The translations under genes and the position numbers were made by a program. A DNA stretch of 17,083 nt from Cruorifilaria tuberocauda (lineage: Eukaryota > Nematoda > Chromadorea > Rhabditida > Onchocercidae), in assembly GCA_013365365.1 (NCBI GenBank), contig JABVXU010000872.1, positions 1-17,083 on the forward strand, in the 5' to 3' direction. The notes beneath the pieces were generated by a model, which was not told the DNA's origin, did not search any database, and saw nothing but the letters and a program-made list of their open reading frames with translations. The stretch's first letter is position 1. Each line of letters opens with the position of its first letter. Below are positions 1-8,956 of the stretch, piece by piece.

Positions 1-508
1 TTTCCTAGAACCTTTCATATTATTCATTATCATTTGCACTTCGCATCTCGCAATCCACACTTCACATCGTATTATTCACGTCATGGAATTTCTGTTCATT
101 ATTCCACCTCACTATTACTCCTATCGTCAGTCATTATTGCAATTATCAAATTTTATAGCAGTACAAATCTCATGAGTCTAAGAATTTGCATTGCGTCTCT
201 GTCATGAGAAGAAAATATTACATATATGCAGTACTATTCGAAAACAACAACCGGAGACTGGTGGTTATTCTGGGAGCTGTTACTCAGTAAATTTAGTCGA
301 AACTTTTGATTGGGAAAGGATCGAGATTTGGAATCCCATTCATCTCTTATAAATTTGTATTTACGTTGAATCAATTATCTTATCTTTGAGGATATTATTT
401 AGAAAATAAATGTTACTTGCATTTTCCTAACATCTCTATTTAGATATCATCGATTCAGATCGTTCGGGATAGCTTTTTGCAAAGAATAAGTGACACCACA
501 AATCGTAT
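1..508. other. Intergenic / upstream region of the palmitoyltransferase gene
   Basis: AT-rich sequence with no convincing exon on either strand. It should contain the promoter and 5' untranslated region of the gene that starts at 509. Possible acceptor-like sites (ATTTAG near 453, ATTCAG near 459) lie about 50 bases before the start codon and could serve as trans-splice sites. Neither is close enough to the ATG to be convincing. Confidence 0.4.
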
Positions 509-2816
509 ATGTTGAAAGTTCACTTATGGTCACGCCGCTTCATTGCGGGAATATTAGCGGTGTCTTCCTCAATCAGCCTGTATTATATCCGATTTCTAAA
601 TGCTTTCATTCGGAAAGGTTTAGGAACGGTGAGCAAATTTCCTGGATTTATTTTCCCATTTTTGCTCTCGCTTTTGGACTTTCACAAATAGTCCACAGAT
701 TTACGAAGGAATGAAAATGAAACTGTTGGACAGTTAGGAATTTTAATACTGACAGGAGTAACCAAATTCTGGCTCAGTTTTTCTGATTAATAGTCATCAT
801 TAATTGATAAGAATATATTTAAGGGTTTGTACTGTCTTGTTCATTTTTTATTGATAATAATTGTTGGATGCGAATATCTCATCCTGTTCCCATACGAGCA
901 GCAAGTACGGCCATCATTTCGTATCCCCCTATATTATGCTGTTGGAGTATATCTAATTGTTTGCATTCTATTTCATTATCAAAAAGCATGTTCAGTGGAT
1001 CCTGGACGACCAGAATTTGTAAGTGGTTTCGGAACAAACTTTTCAAATGTTTTCCAATATTTGTTATATTGAAATACGGCTTTTTGCTTTCTCTACGAAG
1101 GAATATACCATTTGTAGTCCGATGCGGAACCACTGTGCATCTCCTGTGGGTACCATAAACCAGAAGGTACACATCATTGTTCACTTTGTGGTCGTTGTGT
1201 GTTATATATGGATCATCATTGTGTATGGATCAACCAGTGTGTAGGTCTCAATAATCATCGCTATTTCTTACAATTCGTTGTCTATGTGTGGTTTTCGCAA
1301 TGCTTCATACTCACTGCCAATTATACGGCCTTTTGGGAACACTTCTATTCCGTTAATGTTTGTTTCTACTGATTCTCTATGTTCATCCTCTATTTAATCG
1401 GAGAAAACAATTTCCGAAAAAATTTATTAAATGTAGAGTTTAGTAGAGTGATGATATGCTTCACCATGTGTTAATTGATGATTGCAACATCACACTTATG
1501 TCATTTACTGCGAGCTTTTTCCCCAATCCCGAAAAAGATGTATCGAACCAATAATCGTAATCATTCATATCAGGGATACCCAATTTTTATGTAAATTATT
1601 ATGGTTAGTTTAGTATGTTTTCTTGGGAAAACGAACATATACGAAGAGGTAGTGTTGGAGTGCAGTTTGTGGCGAGCAAGTTTTGCTACTTTTATCCTAG
1701 AAAATTTCGACTCATTAAACGTCTTTCTTATTAACTTACCGCACCATTATAGCACTTTGAACAGCGATGGAATCTGACGTTTAACGTTGAAACATTTTGG
1801 AAGAAATAAGCTTATTGCTTGGATCTGGAAACTGTTTTAAGGGAATACTGGACTTTGCAGCACATATCAGCAGTGCCATATTGTGCTCAGCATTTATCAT
1901 TGGCACCGTGGCGTGGCTTGCTTTGTTCACTGGTACCAAATCTTCTGAACAGTTACATTTGTTTCGTTTATGGACTCGCAGTGCTTTTATCCATCATTCT
2001 TGGAATGTTCGCAGCGTGGAACATGTATTTAATCTCAATTGGCGAAACATTCATCGATTACTTGGCTGGTTTTCATACATTGATATCACTCTTTAAGATA
2101 AATTTTGTCTTAGATCTAATCAGTGACAACTTCATAATAATATTTAAGCATAAAATGGCCTTGAAAAAATATTGTGGAATGTGGTCGATGCAAGGATATG
2201 AAAAGATTGAAAATTCGTAATTCAGAATTTTTGAAACAAAATTGGATTGGGTGTATTTCTGTGTATATTTTAATCTTGAAATGTATTTCTCGTTCTTTTA
2301 CTAATAATATTGACTGATTAAATAAGGAAAGCCTAGAACGAATGAAACATTCAAGGCTAAAGAAAGAATTATGAGGCATGCATTTCACTTCATATATTGT
2401 GAGATGTTGGGATTTTCTTTTTTTTGAAGATCGGTGTAATTTTCCATGTGAGCCCTTAGAAAAACTTGCGTGCATCGTGTTGTTAAACTCAACAAAGAAA
2501 TCAAAACAAACAAAACTCAAAAGAAATAATAATAAAATAAATAAAGCATACCAAAAAGAAAGTATAAAAAATTAAATATTGAAGTAGTCTTTTTTCCGTT
2601 TTAAAGTCTTATTTGTTTTAGCAACATCGTGATTACCGACGGAAACAGCGCAGATGGCGTTCACCGAATGATCTTGGATTCGTGGAAAACTGGCGTTGTT
2701 TCTTGGGATTAAAACAAGGGCGCACTTTCATACGGCACATTCTATTGCCATCTTCACATTATCCCATTGACAGACGTCTCATATGTAAAAGTGACGTTCT
2801 TTCTTTCGTCATATGA
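509..2816 (+). CDS. DHHC-type protein S-palmitoyltransferase, ZDHHC16-like, seven-exon model
   Basis: Enzyme that transfers palmitate to cysteines of membrane proteins, expected in the ER/Golgi membrane. Exons read: 509-628, 692-757 (weak), 794-1018, 1118-1357, 1753-1785 (weak), 1861-2064, 2622-2816. All joins are phase 0 and give 360 residues (human ZDHHC16 has 377). Seen in order: a basic N-terminus; TM1 in exon 3; TM2 followed by a DPG motif (~131-133); the cysteine-rich zinc domain (~144-187) with CISC, THHC, CGRC and [13 protein letters not shown], where C172 is the expected acyl-enzyme cysteine; TM3 in exon 4; TM4 in exon 6 followed by ISIGETFID, matching the ZDHHC16 ISRGETSIE form of the TTxE motif. 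The last exon has ENWRCFLGL and LLPSSH, matching DNWKVFLGV and LLPSSH in the human protein. The intron at 2065-2621 appears to use a GC donor. The loop between exons 4 and 6 is the least certain part. Family call is firm; exact exon ends are not. Confidence 0.85.
1118..1357 (+). other. Exon encoding the DHHC cysteine-rich domain and TM3
   Basis: This exon carries the catalytic core. The acceptor is TTTGTAG at 1111-1117. The donor is either 1352 (GTTAAT) or 1358 (GTTTGT), both in phase 0, and the frame closes at a TGA at 1370. The DHHC motif reads D-H-H-C-V-W, where most family members have Pro after the cysteine. The usual Arg two residues before the HHC pair is Gly here (KPEGTHHC against KPARTHHC in human ZDHHC16). 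All zinc-binding Cys and His positions that I can align are present, so the enzyme looks intact despite these changes. Confidence 0.85.
2065..2621 (+). other. Intron with apparent GC-AG boundaries in the palmitoyltransferase gene
   Basis: Exon 6 runs through GETFIDYL to 2064, and exon 7 must begin exactly at 2622 after TTTTAG, because the triplet before it in frame is a stop. The join must therefore be phase 0. The nearest GT (2069) is phase 1 and reads into a stop. GC at 2065 (CTTG|GCTGGT) gives 28 residues from the conserved Ile to the conserved NW, close to the 32 in human. A phase-0 GT at 2107 (GTCTTA) would add 14 residues and is the main alternative. Confidence 0.5.
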
Positions 2817-3307
2817 ATGAATCGTTAGTTTCTTATTTCATTCGCTATTTTATCATGTTATTTTTGCCTTTCTAATGAATGTTCATTTATCCAGTCGCTT
2901 GAAATTTTCTCCTCTGCTTCTCCATTAATTATTATTCACTGCAGTACTGTCTCTGTTAATTTCGTTTTAGATGCTGAATTATTGTGTTTTTTCTGTGCTA
3001 AATGTTGACTTTGTATGAAAACTTTTAATCCTATTTGGTTCATAGCTTTTCACTATGTGGTTCTCTCTGCATCAGGACTGCAAACGGTTTAATCCAACGA
3101 TAGCTGGCTATTTCTAAGACTACAAGATAAATGTTGAAGAAGATTGGAAGTTTTAGGAAGGAATGGGATATTTCTAGATAGTATAGTTTGCCCGTTTTGG
3201 TGGTGGTACATCTGGCAGATAACAGTGATTGCTTTAAATAAGGAATAATAAGAAAAGAGAACTATAGTATTTTGTACGAAAGAGGCACTAAATGGATGAT
3301 TTTATAA
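2817..3307. other. Tail-to-tail intergenic region
   Basis: About 490 bases between the stop codons of two converging genes. It must hold the 3' untranslated regions of both. I see no canonical AATAAA for the plus-strand gene and no TTTATT (its complement) for the minus-strand gene, so variant poly(A) signals are likely. No exon is evident. Confidence 0.5.
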
Positions 3308-4258
3308 CTAATTCCTATTAATTATTGATATTTCATTTTTGTTCCAGAATTCGTCAAGACTAATCGCGGATGCATGATCCAAAACAGATACTCGTGGGCG
3401 TTCAAACAGTTCACCACGTCGTATTTTCAGTAATGCTTCTTCTCTCGTTATGCTACCTACTGTACTTTCCCGTACACCAAGTGGTAGGTTTTGTTTGCTT
3501 CGACCAGGTACGGAGAAGCACTCTTCGGTCGCGTGACGTTCATTAAAACGTGGTTCAATCGTCAGAACTGTTGGGTCAGTTCGTTCCAGGTTCAGTTGCT
3601 GTACCAAGTGTGAGTTTTCAATCGGAGTATTTTGTTCTGTTACTGTTTGTCTGTAATTATATTGTGGTTACGACATTCAGTTTGATTCCATTCATTGGAC
3701 TTTAATTTTATTCATGTAAATTGCTACAAAATCACCTGTTTTTATTTGTTTATTTGCATTCTTGTCCAGTTACATGTTTAATTTCAAATCAATTGTTCGT
3801 TTTGAATTTGGTGATATGAGAATAGGACCTAATTGTTCATAACAGAAAAAAAAATTCTTTCAAGCATTTTCTAACAGCTTACCTTGATGAATTTCCGTCT
3901 GGTACTACATTGCAAGCGTTTTCAGTTACTCTAAACAGTTTTGTATCACTTTTAGCACTCTCATTGTTTGTAGCACTGCCGGTTTTGTGAATTTCGGAGT
4001 TTCCGATATGTGGTATTATAGTGGATCTAGCAGCGTGCTGCACATCGATTCCCGTAACCAGACGCTGATTTACATCGGAACTGCCAACACGCGACATTGC
4101 ACGTTCTTTTCTGCATTTCCGGTAACATAAACAAAATAGGATAAACATCAGCAGAACAAGTAGTATTATAAATAACCAGATAGTATAACTGATGGGAGAC
4201 TTCGCAAGGCTATTACGCATGGTTTCTTCTTGTGGAAGGTACGGTATCGTGGTGCCAT
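3308..4258 (-). other. Transmembrane and cytoplasmic-tail exons
   Basis: Exon 4258-3883 encodes a short juxtamembrane stalk, the TM helix and the first ~80 tail residues. Exon 3650-3308 encodes the final 114 residues and the stop. The junction is phase 2 (AG|GTAAGC to ATTACAG|A). The tail has no enzyme domain. It is rich in Ser, Thr and Arg and holds the stretch ITREEALLKIRRGELFERP, which looks like an amphipathic helix. No ITAM/ITIM-type tyrosine motif is visible in the tail, which has no tyrosine beyond the helix boundary in my reading. Confidence 0.75.
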
Positions 4259-6560
4259 CTGAAAGTATTTCTCCTGTATAAGTTCATTGTTCGTTTGTTG
4301 TTGAACAGTAAACATTTCCGAACGTCAAACCTTGATATTACCTTGACGGCGCTTACATATGTATTCATGACGATTTCTGCAGTCATCTGCTGCCAAGATT
4401 TCTTCTCCCCTACTACGCCAGTCCATATAAGCGCATTCTTGTCCCGGAAGAGTTCCTCTGAGTTTCGGCAAGCTGAAACTATCAAGTGATGACGTGATTG
4501 CTGTCTTTTATCCTGCATTATTTTACTTTGTAACATGAATATTTGGTAATATTAACAACTAGTGCTATGGCATAATTCTTTTCTGGGCCATGTGATAGAT
4601 TAGTATTGAATACTTTTGCTGTTTAAATTCATTTGCTAAATTCTGTACGATATTTTACTGTTGCTTTACTATATGCAGTTATCTCCATCAAATGAATTTT
4701 AACTAAATTCTCGTTGATGTAGCACCAAAGATCTATTTGATCCTTATAACTCCTAGCATTATGACTAATACCGGATGTACCAGACTTAAATTTTGTTTTT
4801 TTTTTCCAATGTTGGATAAATGACCATCTACGAACTCTTCTGGCCAAGGTCCGGAGTTCGGATCCACGGGCATAAATTTGCCTTCACTGGTGTGATCCAC
4901 ATAACCAATCCATGGAAGTGTTTTGCTTTTTGTATGAATTGCTGAAACATGTTAATTATTACAATTGAAGTTCATAGATTAGGCAAAATTTGTTCTGGAT
5001 CTAATGAAGCATCTAATCAAAAATTACCTGCAACAAACGAATATTCATTGGCAGAGTTCAGTGTGAGCAGGTTGCTACGCACTAAGTTACATTCTTTCTG
5101 GGCTTCTAACCACGTCAGACCGTGAATCGGTGTTTTCAATACATAACAGTAACCCAATGAATTGGAAATCCAACTCGGTGGACATCCTGGCATATCTGAA
5201 AATGAGTCAAGTAGAAGATAACGGATAGAGATTTAATCTAATATCTAATATTGTCAAGGGAAGTTATCCGTGACGAGGACAAGCAAAAGTGTTTATTGAA
5301 AACTATCGGTATAAGCAGCTTACAATTTTTGTACAGTGCTCTCAGGTATTTGTAGATCTGGTAAATAAAAATGTAACCTTATGCAATAAATCACTTATAC
5401 AGAGACTGCAATTTAACTGTTGAGAAGTAGAATCATTCAAGCCAAAAAAAGAGAAATACCGAATTCAGTGAAAGACATATTAATGCCTTTTCCTTGAAAT
5501 GCCTCATCGCTGTGAAAATATACATAGAGTGAGTCGGTAGTACTAATAATCGAATCCGGATACTTATTACCGCACCAGCGCACTATCTCTGGTGATTTGG
5601 ATGTGTTACCTGCAAAGAGCAGTGGACATTTTCCATATTTGTCGCTCTTGTTTTAGTCTCTGGAAGATTCCGATGCAACAAAAAAAGGCCTGCCATCATG
5701 AATGGAGCAGTAATCGTCACATTTCGAGAACAAAGCATCGTCAATATCGGAATCATGAACAGTTAGCATTATTCTTTTCCTGCTGTTACTACCCATCAAG
5801 ATCCAACTGCACCGCATGTTATTTGCATATCGACCGGTTTCATATCCAGTTGTGTGGAAATAAACTTGCTGAGCATTAGACCTCGCTTGCAGTGCTATCG
5901 GCTCTGCTGCAGTATGGTCAACATTTGGAAAGTGAAAGTTAAAATGCATTATGTGAAAGGAAGTGAAATCATTAAAAAAAACTGAATCTGACATTATTAA
6001 CCAATTTCTAATACGTCAAAAGACAGGGTAAATTATGAAACATGATTAAAAAGTTGATATCTTGATCGAAGCTTCTGGAAAACAGTTAGATCCATAAGAT
6101 TTATTAAAACTATTGGTATTGCTCAAACTTGAGGCTTGGACTAACCGATCTGTGTTCCCCTGTTACTTGTGACACTACAGGAATTCAAATTCATAGCATC
6201 ATTAAGCTAGAAAATCAGTTTTCACCTATGAAGCTTACTTTAAATTCAAAATCATTATCCTTATCATCCATCCTAGCAGTTTCGGTTTCAAGACAATTAT
6301 AAATAAAGCAAAATTTAAATGAATAAAAAAAAACCGAGTAGGAAATAAACATTACCGGGGCACGTCTGAGCATAGACAATTATTGTGTCATCGAGATTTC
6401 GTATTACCGTGTAAAAAACCATATTAAAAATGAAGTAGTTCTTTTCGAAGCAGAGAAACTTCAAAGGTAATTTAGAATAATGAAAGAGTAGTAATGAAAA
6501 AGATTGGATATATTCAATTGGCCTGCTAATAAAAAAGATCAAGAAGCCTATCATACCCAT
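3308..6560 (-). CDS. CUB and C-type lectin domain single-pass membrane protein, eight-exon model
   Basis: Receptor-like type I membrane protein; ligand unknown. Exons in order of reading: 6560-6356 (uncertain), 5906-5694, 5609-5460, 5195-5028, 4941-4845, 4472-4342, 4258-3883, 3650-3308; the model totals 560 residues. CUB domain (~67-189): first Cys in TCPA, then CSWIL, CDDYCSIHDG, RWCGNKYP and YFHSDEAFQGKG, all at family spacing. C-type lectin domain (~191-318): CPPSW, GYCYVL, LTWLEAQKEC, WIGY, GQECAYMDW, DDC and YICK. It lacks EPN/QPD and WND calcium motifs, so sugar binding by the usual route is doubtful. TM helix ~346-367 (WLFIILLVLLMFILFCLCY) is followed by a basic stop-transfer stretch and a ~193-residue tail with many Ser/Thr, ending near ISLDEFWNKN. 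Two introns seem to use GC donors. The signal peptide is not settled. I do not recognise a named orthologue. Confidence 0.82.
4342..5195 (-). other. C-type lectin domain exon triplet
   Basis: Three exons: 5195-5028, 4941-4845 and 4472-4342. The first and last are secure: clean TTTCAG acceptors and GTAATT/GTAATA donors, with CTLD Cys and Trp landmarks on both sides. The end of the middle exon is uncertain. The third exon needs a phase-2 partner, and the only one I find is a GC donor after CCTTG (GCCAGA at 4844). An alternative uses GT at 4827 with the acceptor at 4482-4483 (phase 1), which adds 15 or so residues. With the GC donor, WIG to the GQEC cysteine spans 36 residues, within the usual range. 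Confidence 0.65.
5460..5906 (-). other. CUB domain exon pair
   Basis: Exon 5906-5694 gives the first half of the CUB domain (HTTGYETGRYANNMRCSW, then DDALFSKCDDYCSIHDG). Exon 5609-5460 gives the second half (NTSKSPEIVRWCGNKYP to GKGINMSFTEF). Four cysteines sit where the family has its two disulfides. Both outer junctions and the internal one are phase 1. The internal intron 5610-5693 (84 bases) reads GC at the donor (GATG|GCAGGC) and GCAG at the acceptor. The only GT before the in-frame stop is in phase 0 and would break the domain. Confidence 0.8.
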
Positions 6561-6575
6561 AGCAATCAGTGATGA

Positions 6576-6905
6576 GAAATAATTGACAGTGTGAATAGTG
6601 AAGGAGATGATACGGATGATTATAACAAAGAGGAAGAATTTCTACTTTTCAAATGCATCAAATTTATCACAAGCCATCCGGAAACATTGCATATGCAAAT
6701 TCAGGATAGCAGGATGGCCAAGGATAGTAGTGGTGGTGGATTCATTACGAAAAATCCAGACGATCACTTCATACTCTATCTCAATTCTCCTAATTCATTG
6801 AAAATGCGTCCTTTTGCAACCATAGCAACCACACCGATAGTTAATGAGTCAACCGATGGCAATTATGGAACATGGACAGGAGCGCCCAAAGGCCTAAACG
6901 TATAA
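6576..6905 (+). CDS. Doubtful acidic open frame or 3' exon
   Basis: A frame open from 6576 to a TAA at 6903-6905 with no ATG until well inside. It follows a possible acceptor (TTGACAG at 6583-6589). The encoded stretch is acidic at first (DDTDDYNKEEEF) and later polar (NPDDHFILYLNSPNS), ending GTWTGAPKGLNV. Composition is more protein-like than its neighbours, but a frame of ~110 codons is within chance for a sequence this long. No upstream exon was found, and the 5' side lies against the start of the minus-strand CUB/lectin gene. Function not recognised. Confidence 0.2.
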   Translation, partial: EIIDSVNSEGDDTDDYNKEEEFLLFKCIKFITSHPETLHMQIQDSRMAKDSSGGGFITKNPDDHFILYLNSPNSLKMRPFATIATTPIVNESTDGNYGTWTGAPKGLNV

Positions 6906-8870
6906 ACACTTCGTTGCATTGATGGATACCACCATTTCTTGCACTTCTTTAAAAAGCAAGTTGTGAAAATTTCATGTGTGCAAAATAAATGATGACTACG
7001 TCCTTCCTTTCTTCTTTCAATGTTTAGAGAAGAGAAATACACCTGATAATCCATTATTTGTGCTTCTGTGTAGAGCTTGATAGCAGATCACTTCGCCACT
7101 CGATACTATTTCCACGATATTCAGATGTCTGATCTGGAACACGCAGCAGTTTTTGGAAACTTGTTTACCTGTCTCTCCGTTCCTTTCTCTTCATCTACCT
7201 TTCCCTTCTCTCAATTTCTATTCATAATCAGAGGCCTACTTTTACTAAACACATTCATTGTGCATTTTCACCTCCGCCATGTATTATGTCCCTTCAAAAT
7301 GCAAATAAGCATCCACAGTGTTTGACGAATATCAACTTCCGGTTGTTAATAGTAATAACTATGGGATAGCAAGATTGACTGATTTGTTAAACTTTGCCTT
7401 ACTCAACAATACTCAACTAACTCAGTGTCTGCTCAGTTCACAGAAAAAATGTGAAATTAACTCGTCTTAACTCAAACACTATCAGATCTCTACCAGATGC
7501 AAAGAGTCATAAATGACAAATCAGTGTTACTCTGATGAAGCACACCGTTCGTATCAAATAAAAATTTGAAATCTATTCCATAGCTCAGGCTTGCAATCTC
7601 TGCAATTTTCACGGAAGTCTCATTTTTTTAGCCGTTCGAATACATTTTCAGTTGTATTGAGGATGGAGTGACCTATTATGATCCGTCATTTGCTGCTTCT
7701 TCTTGTTAAAATTTAACCTGAAGAGGGGCACGAAAAAGATAAGTGGAAAGAAGAAACTAAAATTGAGGTATTGTCCGAAATATCATTATTAAATGAACAC
7801 ACAAATTGATCAAGAAAGTTTTTCAGTCTCCACAGATAGTATCGGTAAAAATGTTTACGACACGCGGACAACCAAGCTGACACTTATTTCACATGCACTG
7901 GTTAAAACAGCGATCGAATAATTCTATGATGAGGCAACCACCGTAAAATGCTGGTAGGATGATGATAAGAACCTATGGTCACTTCAAATCAGAAAAGACA
8001 ACATCTCAGGGGAGATGTGTCGCGAATCTCGAGCGAATGATAGAAAATATTATGTATAAGTAGACAAAAGGGGAAGTGTATGTCAAGAGTGAAGACAAGT
8101 ACGAGTTTCGTTCCGATCAGGTAACCTATGACACAATGCGTCAAATAGAACTTTATGTTGGTTTTCTGAAAGAGGTAAGAGGATGAAATCATCTGCTGCA
8201 TGGCAGTTATATATGGCTTAAGAACGATGCATATTTCTTTTCTCATTTTTATTTCAAATCTTATCATCATGTCTGCTCTCTATCATACAAGATTTACCTT
8301 CTAACATGAACCCATAATACCTTTCCCACAAAATTGAATCAACTTTATCACTTGATGCAATGTGATCCACGGTGACTTCAGAACAGCAGAGAGTTTCAGG
8401 AGGGGGGGTGATGGTACTCTCTATGAATTTGACGAATGATGATACAACTTCCACGAGTAGAGTCTTCACCGCTGGGACGTAAATTTCACATTATGTTCTC
8501 TACGCTTCACTTCGTTTGCTTATTTGGAGGGATTGAGACTTGGCTGGTCGATGAGATCAGTGAGATCATTCCTTGGCTTCTTCGTCATCTGCTTATCATT
8601 CTGAACTATTTCTTAGGCATTTTATAGTTTGATAAATTGAGCATGTGAAATTTTGGTTTTCATTGCACAATTATTTATGCATGCATATAAGGTTAAACGC
8701 ATTTTTACGTCAGATTGCTATTTTAAATAGCAATTTCACTACTTCATGCACTACTTTTTGTGCACAACTAAGAATCATTAAGATATTTCCAAATAATTTG
8801 TAGCTGACAGTTGCACTGATATATTTGTGTTTTGTATTTCAGCCATTATCTATTTCATTCGCTTTAACAT
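6906..8870. other. Intergenic region upstream of nicastrin
   Basis: About 2 kb with no exon that I can support. It should include the promoter of nicastrin on the plus strand, and perhaps the missing 5' exon or promoter of the CUB/lectin gene on the minus strand. The only local structure noted is a patch rich in AACTC repeats at 7401-7475. Confidence 0.45.
7401..7475. repeat. Degenerate AACTC-rich patch
   Basis: The 5-mer ACTCA or AACTC recurs about six times: ACTCAACAAT, ACTCAACTAA and CTCAG at 7401-7425, then TTAACTCG and TTAACTCA near 7457-7472. Spacing is irregular. It looks like simple-sequence drift, not a defined element. Confidence 0.3.
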
Positions 8871-8880
8871 TGCATTTCAG
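8871..8880 (+). promoter_or_regulatory. Candidate spliced-leader (trans-splice) acceptor before nicastrin
   Basis: TGCATTTCAG ends at 8880, and the inferred nicastrin ATG follows at 8884, three bases later. No in-frame coding exon upstream reaches this acceptor from an ATG. A strong acceptor placed directly before a start codon, with no matching donor, is the usual sign of nematode trans-splicing. This is inference; a 5' untranslated exon joined by ordinary splicing would look the same. Confidence 0.5.
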
Positions 8881-8883
8881 GGT

Positions 8884-8956
8884 ATGCAGTTGATGTGGAT
8901 GTATAAACGAATTTATATGAAACATTGGTATCGATTTCTGATCTTCGTAGCTTCCC
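8884..8956 (+). other. Inferred first exon and signal peptide of nicastrin
   Basis: Starts at the ATG right after a TTTCAG and ends at GT (GTATGC) in phase 1, which fits the phase-1 acceptor of the next exon at 9195. It encodes a basic N-region and a short hydrophobic core (RFLIFVAS). Adding it brings the total to 710 residues. A methionine further in (MKHWYRF) could also start the protein and would give a more normal signal peptide length. Confidence 0.6.

Noticed and set aside
2116..2520. 134-codon minus-strand frame inside the palmitoyltransferase intron
   Set aside because: It opposes a well-supported gene, has low-complexity Lys/Phe/Ile composition from AT-rich intron sequence, and shows no domain or splice signals.
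4213..4536. 107-codon minus-strand frame across the lectin exon
   Set aside because: It is the wrong frame for the lectin domain; the neighbouring frame holds the conserved Cys and Trp residues of the CTLD end.
4629..4847. Continuation of the lectin middle exon as a 72-codon frame
   Set aside because: After the conserved WIGY region the frame drifts into Lys/Ile-rich sequence without CTLD landmarks, so it is taken as intron.
5592..5879. 95-codon plus-strand frame over the CUB exons
   Set aside because: It is the antisense shadow of the CUB domain and crosses its intron.
8436..8627. Hydrophobic plus-strand frame considered as the nicastrin signal peptide
   Set aside because: No GT donor in phase 1 follows its first ATG region; the exon at 8884 fits phase and length better.
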